Source of the DNA: JAVVEG01 sp032251455
GTDB lineage: Bacteria; Pseudomonadota; Gammaproteobacteria; Pseudomonadales; Pseudohongiellaceae
Direction of reading: 5' to 3'
Length of the DNA stretch: 17,387 nt
Assembly (NCBI GenBank): GCA_032251455.1
Contig: JAVVEG010000034.1
Span: forward strand, 1-17,387
This document shows positions 7,273 to 14,899 of this stretch, piece by piece. Every line of letters starts with the position of its first letter. The stretch's first letter is position 1. Both the position numbers and the translations under genes were made by a program. The notes under the pieces were generated by a model. It had not been told where the DNA came from, did not search any database, and saw nothing but the letters and a program-made list of their open reading frames with translations.

Positions 7273-8475
7273 ATGAACATGACGTCAACCAGCAATCTCC
7301 GCCACAAAGAGGAAACAGCACCTCCAGCCACCAGTATCCGCAGTGCCATCATCAGCCCCGCAGGGATACTGGAGCTGCTGTCCCAGCAGGAAGTTAAACG
7401 GCTGCGCGAACTCGGCCAGGGCAGTGTGCATGAGCTGTTCCGGCAGTGCGCCCTGGCGGTGCTCAACTGTGAGGGTGTTACCGACAATGCCGAAGAGGTC
7501 TTTGCCGAATTCAGCGACTTCAACATAGAGATTCAGCAACGCACCCGCGGTATCAAGCTCAAACTGAGCAATGCGCCTGCCTGTGCCTTTGTCGATGGTC
7601 GCATACTCAATGGCGTCCGCGACCATCTGTTCGCAGTGTTGCGGGATATTGTCTTTGTGGCCAGTGAGCTGGAACTTGCTGTGGAGACCGATGCCAGCCA
7701 TCTGGCGGAAGGCCGCCTCAANNNNNNNNNNNNNNNNNNNNNNNNNNNNNNNNNNNNNNNNNNNNNNNNNNNNNNNNNNNNNNNNNNNNNNNNNNNNNNN
7801 NNNNNNNNNNNNNNNNNNNNNCTGGAAGCCTTTGTGCGCCTGGGGCACGGCATTATCGTGTTTCCCGGTGGCGTGGGCACGCTGGAGGAAATTCTGTTTC
7901 TGCTGGGGATTCTGATGGCGGAAGGCAATGCCGAGGTGCTGATCCCGCTGGTATTTACCGAGCCGGCCAGCAGCAAAGGGTATTTCCGCCGCATCGATGA
8001 GTTTCTGGTTCATGTGTTGGGCGAGGAGGTGCGCCGGTATTACCAGATTGTAGAGGATGATCCGCGCCAGGTTGCCCGCCTGATGAAGGCGGAGATGGCG
8101 CGGGTGGGGGCAAACCGGCGCAAAAGCCAGGATGCCTATTACTATAACTGGATGTTGCAGATTCCGCGGGAGATGAAGCGGCCTTTTCAAGTCAGCCATG
8201 AAAATATGGCCAGTCTCATCCTGAGCAGGGAGCTGACGCCCGCTGAACTGGCCATCAATCTGCGCCGGGCCTTCTCCGGTATTGTCTCAGGCAATGTCAA
8301 GGAGCACGGGTTGAAGCTGATACGTGAACAGGGGCCTTTCCAGTTACGGGCCGAGCCGGATATCAGTGTCGCCATGGACCGCTTGTTGCGCGAATTTGTG
8401 ACCGAGCGGCGGATGAAACTGGCCGGGAAAACCTATGATCCCTGCTATACTGTGTTGTCCGTGGGCAATAGTTGA
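7273..8475 (+). CDS. ppnN: Pyrimidine/purine nucleotide 5'-monophosphate nucleosidase PpnN (YgdH), interrupted by assembly gap
   Basis: PpnN hydrolyses nucleoside 5'-monophosphates to base plus ribose 5-phosphate, and in E. coli is stimulated by (p)ppGpp. The N-terminal regulatory part is recognisable: ISPAGILELLSQQEV, LFRQCALAVLN, AFVDGRI and LFAVLRDIVFV. After the gap come LEAFVRLGHGIIVFPGGVGTLEE, which holds the LOG/lysine-decarboxylase-like PGGxGTxxE motif, and the C-terminal domain with SHENMASL, LRRAFSGIVSGNVKEHG and a CY near the end. The first half of the Rossmann-like domain lies in the gap, where E. coli PpnN has roughly 120 residues (from memory), so the open frame across 100 Ns is accidental. 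The start is uncertain: ATGs at 7273 and 7279 give a tail of about 30 residues, neither has a good ribosome binding site, and 7195 lies in a palindrome. Confidence 0.88.
   Translation: MNMTSTSNLRHKEETAPPATSIRSAIISPAGILELLSQQEVKRLRELGQGSVHELFRQCALAVLNCEGVTDNAEEVFAEFSDFNIEIQQRTRGIKLKLSNAPACAFVDGRILNGVRDHLFAVLRDIVFVASELELAVETDASHLAEGRLXXXXXXXXXXXXXXXXXXXXXXXXXXXXXXXXXXLEAFVRLGHGIIVFPGGVGTLEEILFLLGILMAEGNAEVLIPLVFTEPASSKGYFRRIDEFLVHVLGEEVRRYYQIVEDDPRQVARLMKAEMARVGANRRKSQDAYYYNWMLQIPREMKRPFQVSHENMASLILSRELTPAELAINLRRAFSGIVSGNVKEHGLKLIREQGPFQLRAEPDISVAMDRLLREFVTERRMKLAGKTYDPCYTVLSVGNS
7722..7821. other. Assembly gap, 100 Ns
   Basis: Exactly 100 undetermined bases interrupt ppnN. The round number suggests a scaffold gap of unknown size. 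Comparison with remembered PpnN suggests about 360 bp are really missing, so all spacing across this point is unreliable. Confidence 0.97.
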
Positions 8476-8492
8476 CTAAAATACTCGGATAT
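8468..8492 (+). promoter_or_regulatory. Probable type 1 IscR binding site upstream of sufB
   Basis: The 25 bases read ATAGTTGACT, AAAAT, ACTCGGATAT. Against the E. coli type 1 IscR consensus (ATA-SYY-GACT-RWWWY-AGTC-RRS-TAT), 23 of 25 positions agree; the mismatches are C for G at position 17 and A for S at position 22. It starts inside the last codons of ppnN and covers the -35 and most of the spacer of the suf promoter, the right place for repression. In E. coli, type 1 sites are bound by [2Fe-2S]-IscR, so clusters in excess would repress suf. No iscR is in the window, so the regulator would act in trans. Confidence 0.72.
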
Positions 8493-8500
8493 CCGATAAT
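8472..8500 (+). promoter_or_regulatory. Strong sigma70 promoter of the suf operon
   Basis: TTGACT (8472-8477) and GATAAT (8495-8500) are separated by 17 bp, each one base from consensus. Transcription should start near 8507, giving a leader of about 30 nt before the sufB ATG. A 12-bp perfect palindrome, TCGGATATCCGA (8485-8496), spans the spacer and the start of the -10. Confidence 0.75.
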
Positions 8501-8538
8501 TCAGGCCACACACACCGTACCAATGCTGAGGTTTCCCC

Positions 8539-9975
8539 ATGTCAGAACAAGTTGAAAACCTGATCCGCAAGGAATATTCCGCAGGTTTTCATTCTGCCAT
8601 TGAATCCGACACCCTGCCTCCTGGGCTGGACGAAGAGGTTGTACGCTTTATTTCAGCCAAAAAGGGAGAGCCGGAGTGGATGCTGGACTGGCGCCTGAAA
8701 GCCTTCCGTGCCTGGCAGGAGATGAAAGAACCGAACTGGGCCCATGTGCATTACCCCAGGATCGATTTTGAATCAATTTCCTATTTCAGTGCGCCCAAAA
8801 GCATGGCCAACAAACCCCAGAGCCTGGATGAAGTAGACCCGGAGCTGCTGGCGACTTATGAAAAACTGGGTATTCCGCTGCACGAGCAGGCTACCCTGGC
8901 AGGCGTGGCGGTGGATGCGGTATTCGATTCGGTATCGGTAGTGACCACCTATCGCGCCAAGCTGGAAGAGGCAGGCGTGATCTTCTGCCCGATCAGCGAG
9001 GCTGTGCACAAGTACCCTGAGTTGATCAAGAAATACATCGGCTCGGTTGTCCCGCAAAAAGACAATTTCTATGCAGCCTTGAATTCAGCCGTGTTTTCGG
9101 ATGGCTCCTTTGTCTATATCCCCAAGGGGGTACGCTGCCCGATGGAGCTGTCCACTTATTTCCGCATCAACGAACTCAACACCGGCCAGTTTGAAAGAAC
9201 CCTGATCGTGGCCGATGAAGGCTCCTACGTCAGCTATCTGGAAGGGTGTACTGCGCCGATGCGCGATGAAAACCAGCTGCATGCGGCAGTGGTCGAACTG
9301 GTCGCTCTGGATAATGCCCAGATCAAATACTCGACAGTGCAGAACTGGTATCCGGGGGACAAGCAGGGCAAGGGCGGCATTTACAATTTCGTCACCAAGC
9401 GGGGCATGTGTCACAAAAATGCCAGGATTTCCTGGACCCAGGTCGAGACCGGTTCTGCCGTCACCTGGAAATACCCCAGCTGCATTCTCAAAGGGGATAA
9501 CAGTGTCGGTGAATTTTACTCGGTCGCATTGACCAATAATTTTCAACAGGCCGATACCGGTACCAAGATGATTCACCTGGGCAAGAATACCCGGTCGACC
9601 ATTATCGCCAAGGGCATCTCTGCCGGGCGCAGCAACAGCTCCTACCGGGGCTTGGTGCGAATCAATCCGGGAGCCAAAGGCGCCAGGAATTACACGCAAT
9701 GTGATTCCCTGCTGATTGGAGATTTGTGCGGGGCGCATACCTTCCCCTACATCGAGAGCCGCAACTCTTCGGCAGTGGTAGAACACGAGGCCACCACGTC
9801 CAAGGTGAGCGATGACCAGTTGTTCCTGTGTCAGCAGCGTGGCCTGGATGCCGAGAAAGCGGTATCGATGATCGTCAATGGTTTTTGCCGCGAAGTGTTC
9901 AAGGAGCTGCCCATGGAGTTCGCCGTGGAGGCAGGCAAGCTGCTGGAGGTGAGCCTGGAAGGCTCGGTCGGCTAG
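8539..9975 (+). CDS. sufB: Fe-S cluster assembly scaffold SufB
   Basis: SufB forms the cytoplasmic SufBC2D complex on which Fe-S clusters are built and accepts persulfide sulfur from SufE. The 478-residue length and the whole sequence fit: N-terminal IRKEYSAGFHSAIESDTLPPGL, EPEWMLDWRLKA, then the beta-helix core with GVRCPMELSTYFRIN and EGCTAPMRDENQLHAAVVEL. The C-terminal segment holds Cys388 (YTQCDSLLIG), the counterpart of E. coli Cys405, and Glu417 (VEHEATTS), the counterpart of Glu434, with GAHTFPYIESR between. It ends VSLEGSVG. GAGG at 8528-8531 lies 7 nt before the ATG. It is the first gene of the suf operon, directly after the IscR-type operator, where many relatives carry iscR first. 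Confidence 0.98.
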   Translation: MSEQVENLIRKEYSAGFHSAIESDTLPPGLDEEVVRFISAKKGEPEWMLDWRLKAFRAWQEMKEPNWAHVHYPRIDFESISYFSAPKSMANKPQSLDEVDPELLATYEKLGIPLHEQATLAGVAVDAVFDSVSVVTTYRAKLEEAGVIFCPISEAVHKYPELIKKYIGSVVPQKDNFYAALNSAVFSDGSFVYIPKGVRCPMELSTYFRINELNTGQFERTLIVADEGSYVSYLEGCTAPMRDENQLHAAVVELVALDNAQIKYSTVQNWYPGDKQGKGGIYNFVTKRGMCHKNARISWTQVETGSAVTWKYPSCILKGDNSVGEFYSVALTNNFQQADTGTKMIHLGKNTRSTIIAKGISAGRSNSSYRGLVRINPGAKGARNYTQCDSLLIGDLCGAHTFPYIESRNSSAVVEHEATTSKVSDDQLFLCQQRGLDAEKAVSMIVNGFCREVFKELPMEFAVEAGKLLEVSLEGSVG

Positions 9976-10018
9976 GCGTATAGGCGGGACAGGTAGGTGC
10001 AGGCAGGCGAAGCCGACC
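9966..10018 (+). repeat. Inverted repeat spanning the sufB stop and the sufB-sufC gap
   Basis: GGTCGGCT (9966-9973) is exactly complementary to AGCCGACC (10011-10018), with a 37-nt loop. The sufB stop codon (9973-9975) is at the edge of the left arm. There is no T-run after it, so it is not a typical intrinsic terminator; it may be an mRNA stability or processing element. The 78-nt gap is the longest inside the suf operon. Confidence 0.5.
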
Positions 10019-10053
10019 CTGTGTGATCAAGAGTAAGCTAACAGGAAATCAAT

Positions 10054-10818
10054 ATGCTGGAAATTAACAACCTTGTCGCTTCCATCGACGGCGAACAGAT
10101 TCTCAATGGCCTGAGCCTGAAGGTGGGGCCAGGTGAGATTCATGCCATCATGGGCCCCAATGGTTCGGGCAAGAGTACCCTGGGTAATGTCTTGACCGGT
10201 CGCGAGGGCTATGAGGTCAATGCCGGGTCGGTGCTGTTCAATGCCGAAGACCTGCTGGCGATGGCTGTCCAGGACAGGGCCCGTGCCGGCGTCTTTTTGG
10301 CCTTTCAATACCCGGTGGAAATTCCGGGGGTCAGCAATATGGAGTTCCTGAAAGCTGCGGTGGATGCGCGTCGTGCCTGGCTGGGCCTGCCTGAATTGTC
10401 CTCTTTCGATTTCATGAAACTGGCCCGCGAGACCAGCAAACGGGTCAGCCTGGACCCTGCCTTTCTCAAGCGCGGGGTCAATGAAGGCTTCTCCGGTGGT
10501 GAGAAAAAACGCAATGAGATCATGCAGATGATGTTGCTGGAGCCGTCACTGTGCATTCTCGATGAAACCGATTCCGGGCTGGATATCGATGCCCTGCAGG
10601 TGGTTGCCAACGGCGTCAATGAGATGCGTGATGGCAAGCGCAGCTTTATCGTGGTGACGCATTACCAGCGTCTGCTGGACTACATTATTCCGGATCATGT
10701 TCATGTGCTCTCCGGGGGACGAATCGTCAAATCCGGCGACAAGGACCTGGCCAAAGAGCTGGAGGCCAGGGGTTATGGCTGGCTGGATGATTCCGCTGCC
10801 GGCGCAGAGGTGGCTTGA
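10054..10818 (+). CDS. sufC: Fe-S cluster assembly ATPase SufC
   Basis: SufC is the ABC-type ATPase that drives conformational change in SufBC2D; it is cytoplasmic and not a transporter. In 254 residues it shows Walker A GPNGSGKST (34-42), Q-loop Gln85 (LAFQYPVEIPG), the signature motif FSGGEKKRNE (146-155), Walker B LCILDETDSGLD with Asp170 and Glu171, and the switch His203 (VVTHYQRLL). The PVEIPGVSN and SGGEKKRNEI forms are specific to SufC among ABC ATPases. AGGA at 10043-10046 lies 7 nt before the ATG. It follows sufB after 78 nt containing an inverted repeat, and precedes sufD by 3 nt. Confidence 0.98.
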   Translation: MLEINNLVASIDGEQILNGLSLKVGPGEIHAIMGPNGSGKSTLGNVLTGREGYEVNAGSVLFNAEDLLAMAVQDRARAGVFLAFQYPVEIPGVSNMEFLKAAVDARRAWLGLPELSSFDFMKLARETSKRVSLDPAFLKRGVNEGFSGGEKKRNEIMQMMLLEPSLCILDETDSGLDIDALQVVANGVNEMRDGKRSFIVVTHYQRLLDYIIPDHVHVLSGGRIVKSGDKDLAKELEARGYGWLDDSAAGAEVA

Positions 10819-10821
10819 GCG

Positions 10822-12195
10822 ATGAATGATTTTCAGCAACAGGCCTTGCAACTGGCCGCTCACCAGCACAGCCCGCAATGGTTACAGGTATTGCGCACGG
10901 AAGGTGCACGAACCTGGTTGCATGCTGCCTGGCCGGATCGCAAGACTGAATTATGGAAATACACCTCCTTGAACCATCTGCAACAACAGCACTTCAAACA
11001 ATGGGCTGTGAACGACAATTCCTGGCAGGACAAGCTCTGGCAAGAGAAGAAGAGCCAGGTCAATCTGATTCCCATGGAGGCGACACGTCTGGTTTTTGTC
11101 AATGGTCAGCTGGATAGCGAGCTGTCCACGAGCTTGCCGGAAGAGGTGAGTCTTTTCAGCCAGGCTGATGCGGCGGCCCAGACATTGATCACCCGCCATC
11201 TGGGTCAGATACAGAATACCGAACGCAATCTGTTTGCGGCTCTGAGCAATGCCTGGGTGGAAGAGGGTGTATTGTTGCATGTGCCCGCGAACGTGAAATT
11301 GAGCAAGCCCTTGTATGTGGTGCACATTGCGACAGCCACTGCCGAAGCAGCCGTCAGCAGTCAGCGTCTGCTGCTGGTACTGGATGCCGGTGCCGAGGCC
11401 TGCGTCATCGAACATTATCTGTCGACAGCGGAACCCCAGAACGGATTCCTCAATACCCTGACCGAGATCAGCCTGGGTGACAATGCCAGTCTGTATCACA
11501 GCCGTATCAGTCTGGAGCAGGAGGCGCTACTGCATATCGGTGGCGTGCACGCAAACCTGGGCCGGGATTCCAGCCTGACTGGTTTTACCCTGGCCGAAGG
11601 CAGCCAGCTCAAGCGTATTGACTACCAGATCAATCATCGGGACAGCGGTGCGCAGTATCAGCTCGATGGGGTCTACCTGGCCCGTAACAGCCAGTTTGTC
11701 GATTATCATGTCAATGTCGAGCATTGCGCCCCCCACTGCACCACCAGCGAGGTTTTCCGGGGTATTGTTGGCGACAGCGCCCGCGCCGTGTTCAACGGCC
11801 GTATCCATATCCACAAGAATGCCCAGAAAACGCTGGCTGAACTGAGCAATCGCAATCTGCTGACATCAGACCGGGCGGAGATCGATACCAAACCCGAACT
11901 GGAAATCTATGCCGATGATGTCCGCTGCGCCCACGGTGCCACCATCAGCCAGTTGGACAGTACAGCCATGTATTATCTGCAAAGCCGCGGTATCTCCCGT
12001 CGTCAGGCCCGGGTCATGCTCAGTTTCGGGTTTATCAATGAGCTGCTGTATGCCATTCCCCAGCCTGAAGTGCAGGATTACCTGCAACAGCATTTGACGG
12101 CACTGTTTGCCGAGGGTGAGTCTTTGTTGGGCGAAACCGAGCCAGGTTCGGGTTCAGTCGTAGAAACAGGCCCAGGCACGGAGTCCAAGGTATGA
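10822..12195 (+). CDS. sufD: Fe-S cluster assembly protein SufD
   Basis: SufD is the SufB paralogue that pairs with it in SufBC2D and is needed for iron entry. The 457-residue protein has the variable helical N-terminus with TELWKYTSL, a beta-helix core with GVHANLGRDS, VEHCAPHCTTSEVFRGI and FNGRIHIHKNAQKT, and the C-terminal YADDVRCAHGATISQLD. His371 in CAHGAT corresponds to the functionally required His360 of E. coli SufD. The start is 3 nt after sufC, using the AGAGGTGG at the sufC end as ribosome binding site. The last 25 or so residues (SLLGETEPGSGSVVETGPG) are a low-complexity acidic/Gly tail not expected in the family. Its stop overlaps the sufS start (ATGA, 12192-12195). Confidence 0.97.
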   Translation: MNDFQQQALQLAAHQHSPQWLQVLRTEGARTWLHAAWPDRKTELWKYTSLNHLQQQHFKQWAVNDNSWQDKLWQEKKSQVNLIPMEATRLVFVNGQLDSELSTSLPEEVSLFSQADAAAQTLITRHLGQIQNTERNLFAALSNAWVEEGVLLHVPANVKLSKPLYVVHIATATAEAAVSSQRLLLVLDAGAEACVIEHYLSTAEPQNGFLNTLTEISLGDNASLYHSRISLEQEALLHIGGVHANLGRDSSLTGFTLAEGSQLKRIDYQINHRDSGAQYQLDGVYLARNSQFVDYHVNVEHCAPHCTTSEVFRGIVGDSARAVFNGRIHIHKNAQKTLAELSNRNLLTSDRAEIDTKPELEIYADDVRCAHGATISQLDSTAMYYLQSRGISRRQARVMLSFGFINELLYAIPQPEVQDYLQQHLTALFAEGESLLGETEPGSGSVVETGPGTESKV

Positions 12196-13472
12196 CCGAG
12201 GCTCTTTCCAAACCCCTTGCCCAACCCCTTGCCGCTACACCGGCTACCAGAGACGACCCGAGTGTGCAGGCCTGGCGCCGAGAGTTTCCCATTCTGGAGC
12301 AACAGGTCAATGGCAAACCGCTGGTCTATCTGGACAATGCGGCCACCACCCAGAAACCGGAAGTGGTGATTCAGGCCATCAGTGATTTCTACCGCAACGA
12401 CAACAGTAATGTGCATCGTGGCGCTCATACCCTGGCTGACCGGGCCACACAGAAGTTCGAAGCGGCACGTACAAAGGTCGCAGAGTTCATCAACGCGGCC
12501 TCCACCCGGCAGATCATCTGGACCGGGGGCACTACGGAGTCGATCAATCTGGTGGCCAGCAGTTGGGGTCTGAATACCCTGAAGGCGGGCGATAAAGTGT
12601 TGGTGTCAGCCATGGAGCATCATTCCAATATAGTGCCCTGGCAGATGGTTTGCGCCAAAGCGGGAGCCACGCTGGAGGTGATTCCGGTTGACCGTTGCGG
12701 TGTCATCGACATGGATGCCCTGAGCACGCTGCTGGATGAACAGGTGCGCCTGGTTGCCGTTGGTCATGTCTCCAATGCCCTGGGCACCATCAACCCGGTC
12801 AGCGAGATCATCGAACTGGCACACCGTGCCGGTGCCCTGGTCTTGCTTGACGGGGCCCAGGCCATCGCCCACTGGCCGCTGGACATGCAGGCGCTGGACT
12901 GTGATTTTTATGCCTTTTCCGGCCACAAGCTGTTTGGACCTACGGGAATCGGTGTGCTCTATGGTCGCGAGGAACTGCTGGCCACCATGCCCCCTTATCA
13001 GGGCGGTGGTGAGATGATTGAATCTGTCAGCTTTGCCGGAACCCGGTTCAATGAACTGCCGTATAAGTTCGAGGCCGGTACACCCAATATCGCCGGTGTC
13101 ATCGGCCTGGGTGCTGCCGTGGATTATCTGGCCGGGCTGGACCGCCAGGCCACAGCGGCACACGAGCAGGCGCTGCTGGCCTATGCAGAAACCGAATTGA
13201 AGAAAATCAGCGGGCTTGAACTGATTGGTACTGCCCCCCATAAAACCAGTGTGGCCAGTTTTCTGCTGGAGGGTATTCATCCTGCTGATGTGGGAGCAAT
13301 TCTGGATCAGCAAGGCATTGCGGTCAGGGTCGGCAATCATTGTGCGCAACCGATCATGGATCAATATGGGATTCCAGGTACCATCAGAGCCAGCATGAGT
13401 TTCTACAACAGTTATGAGGATATTGATCGTCTGTGCGCCGGCGTACGCAAGGCGCAGATGTTTCTGTCCTGA
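12192..13472 (+). CDS. sufS: Cysteine desulfurase SufS
   Basis: SufS is a PLP-dependent group II cysteine desulfurase that removes sulfur from cysteine as a persulfide and hands it to SufE. Visible residues in the 426-residue protein are YLDNAATTQKP (46-56), NVHRGAH (73-79), the PLP-stacking region EHHSN (142-146), Asp220 (DGAQ), the PLP Schiff-base Lys246 in SGHKLFGPTG, the catalytic Cys384 in VGNHCAQP and Arg399. The usual motif is GHHCAQP; here it is GNHCAQP. Relative to E. coli SufS (from memory) there is an N-terminal extension of about 20 residues, partly KPLAQPLA from a 12-bp tandem repeat. ATGA overlap with sufD implies coupled translation. The sufE gene further down supplies the partner. 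Confidence 0.97.
   Translation: MTEALSKPLAQPLAATPATRDDPSVQAWRREFPILEQQVNGKPLVYLDNAATTQKPEVVIQAISDFYRNDNSNVHRGAHTLADRATQKFEAARTKVAEFINAASTRQIIWTGGTTESINLVASSWGLNTLKAGDKVLVSAMEHHSNIVPWQMVCAKAGATLEVIPVDRCGVIDMDALSTLLDEQVRLVAVGHVSNALGTINPVSEIIELAHRAGALVLLDGAQAIAHWPLDMQALDCDFYAFSGHKLFGPTGIGVLYGREELLATMPPYQGGGEMIESVSFAGTRFNELPYKFEAGTPNIAGVIGLGAAVDYLAGLDRQATAAHEQALLAYAETELKKISGLELIGTAPHKTSVASFLLEGIHPADVGAILDQQGIAVRVGNHCAQPIMDQYGIPGTIRASMSFYNSYEDIDRLCAGVRKAQMFLS
12211..12234 (+). repeat. 12-bp tandem duplication in the sufS 5' end
   Basis: Two adjacent 12-bp units, AACCCCTTGCCC and AACCCCTTGCCG (12211-12222, 12223-12234), encode the repeated KPLA/QPLA of the non-conserved SufS N-terminal extension. 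The frame is preserved. Confidence 0.8.
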
Positions 13473-13490
13473 AGGGGTGAGGAGAAAGGT

Positions 13491-13850
13491 ATGTCAGTCG
13501 AGTCGTTTGATCCGAATTCCGGTACGGTCAAGGTCAGCCCTGCCGCGGTGGCACATTTTCGCCGGCAATTGAACAACAGCAAGAGTGCCAAAGCCGTGCG
13601 CCTGAGTGTCAAGGAAAGCGGATGTACCGGGTTCATGTATGTGGTGGATCTGGTGCCGGAGATCAATGCCAGCGATGTCCATCTGAAACTTGAAGAGGGC
13701 GTGGATTTGCTGGTTGCCCGTGACAGTCTGGCCGTGGTCACCGGTACTCAGATCGATCTGGTTCAGGAAGGGGTCAACCGTCAGTTGCGTTTTCTCAATC
13801 CGAATGCCAAGGATCATTGTGGTTGCGGGGAAAGTTTCAGTGTCAATTGA
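13491..13850 (+). CDS. sufA: A-type Fe-S carrier protein (SufA/IscA family)
   Basis: This 119-residue A-type carrier receives clusters from SufBC2D and passes them to apoproteins. The three ligand cysteines are in place: Cys45 (ESGCTGF), Cys110 and Cys112 (HCGCGESF); the 65-residue spacing is the family standard. VSPAAVAHFRRQL near the start and TGTQIDLVQEGVNRQLRFLNPNAK before the last cysteines are typical. A GGAG/AAAGGT stretch gives a good ribosome binding site. The gene lies 18 nt after sufS. Which subfamily name (SufA, IscA or ErpA) applies cannot be settled without alignment; position in the suf operon favours SufA. Confidence 0.93.
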   Translation: MSVESFDPNSGTVKVSPAAVAHFRRQLNNSKSAKAVRLSVKESGCTGFMYVVDLVPEINASDVHLKLEEGVDLLVARDSLAVVTGTQIDLVQEGVNRQLRFLNPNAKDHCGCGESFSVN

Positions 13851-13886
13851 GCAAATGTACAAATCCCGACCCAGGAGTTGGCGTTC

Positions 13887-14420
13887 ATGAAGCGGCAGAT
13901 GGTGGTGGCACAGGCAGATTGCCCTGCCCGCAGAGTACCGGATGGGACACCTGTCACTATTCCGAAGGACACCTTTGTCAGTATTACTCAGGCACTGGGT
14001 GGCAATTACACCGTGGTAAGCAATGGGCAGATGCTGCGGGTGGATGGCACCGATGCGGCCATTCTCGGCCTGCAACCGGAAACTCTGAGTTTTCCCGCCC
14101 CAACGGATGATCGTATCGATGAAGCCCAGGTATGGCAAGCCCTGGGTACTGTCTTTGATCCGGAGATACCGGTCGATCTGGTCAGCCTGGGTTTGATCTA
14201 TCGGGTCGAGATTGACCAACAGACCCATACAGTCAGTATCGATATGACCCTGACCGCACCCAGCTGCGGCATGGGACCGGTGCTGGTTGGCGATGTCGAA
14301 TACCGCCTGCGCAAGGTGCCCAATGTGAAAAAGGTTGATGTGGCACTGATTTTTGATCCACCCTGGAGCCGTGACATGATGAGCGAGGAAGCCCAGCTCG
14401 AAACCGGCATGTTTTTCTGA
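13887..14420 (+). CDS. sufT: Fe-S protein maturation factor SufT (DUF59/MIP18 domain)
   Basis: SufT-type proteins carry a C-terminal MIP18/DUF59 domain and assist Fe-S protein maturation. Counting from the ATG at 13887 (177 residues), residues 1-70 form the SufT-specific N-terminal part (GTPVTIPKDTFVSITQALGGNYTVV), followed by the DUF59 domain with DPEIPVDLVSLGLIY (91-105), the conserved Cys127 in TAPSCGMG and the terminal FDPPWSRDMMSEEAQLETGMF. I choose 13887 because AGGAG (13873-13877) is 9 nt upstream; a TTG at 13878 would abut that site directly. It sits between the A-type carrier and sufE genes, consistent with a role in the Suf pathway. Confidence 0.93.
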   Translation: MKRQMVVAQADCPARRVPDGTPVTIPKDTFVSITQALGGNYTVVSNGQMLRVDGTDAAILGLQPETLSFPAPTDDRIDEAQVWQALGTVFDPEIPVDLVSLGLIYRVEIDQQTHTVSIDMTLTAPSCGMGPVLVGDVEYRLRKVPNVKKVDVALIFDPPWSRDMMSEEAQLETGMFF

Positions 14421-14473
14421 GCAGAGCACAGGCTGCAGCAACAAACCGGCAAGGCAGCAAGGTGGATTGAGTA

Positions 14474-14899
14474 ATGAGCAGATTCGGTACCGAGATCAGC
14501 AGTGAGGATATCATCGATACCCTGGCCTTCTTCGATGACTGGGAAGAACGCTATCGCTACATCATCGATCTGGGCAAGGAGATTCCCGAGCTGGCGGCTG
14601 AACACCGGGTGCAGGAAAATCTCATTCGGGGTTGTCAGAGCCAGGTCTGGCTGATCTCAGAGTCCCGCGACGGACGACTTTTTTTTACCGTGGACAGCGA
14701 TGCCTTCATCGTCAAGGGCTTGCTTGGTATTGTGCTGGCTGCCTATAACGGCAAGACGCCGCAGCAGATACTGGATTTTGATATCCATGCCTATTTCGAT
14801 ACGCTGAAGCTGATGAGTCACCTCAGTCCGACTCGTGGCAGCGGGCTGCAGGCCATGGTCAAGCGCATCCAGGAGATTGCGGCCTCGGCTGCCGCTTGA
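14474..14899 (+). CDS. sufE: Cysteine desulfuration protein SufE
   Basis: SufE takes persulfide sulfur from SufS and transfers it to SufB, protecting the sulfur from solvent. The 141-residue protein has the family core: DWEERYRYIIDLGKEIPEL (22-40), the active-site loop ENLIRGCQSQVW with Cys54, DSDAFIVKGLLGIVLAAYNGKTP and the LSPTRGSGLQAM segment near the C-terminus. AAGGTGG (14459-14465) precedes the ATG by 8 nt. It is the last gene of the operon; its stop is 19 bp from the end of a convergent sel1 gene, and the stop region belongs to a 15-bp repeat array. No intrinsic terminator is visible. Confidence 0.97.
   Translation: MSRFGTEISSEDIIDTLAFFDDWEERYRYIIDLGKEIPELAAEHRVQENLIRGCQSQVWLISESRDGRLFFTVDSDAFIVKGLLGIVLAAYNGKTPQQILDFDIHAYFDTLKLMSHLSPTRGSGLQAMVKRIQEIAASAAA

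Noticed and set aside
13494..14444. 316-codon minus-strand open frame opposite sufA and sufT
   Set aside because: Antisense to two well-recognised Suf genes and without family features.
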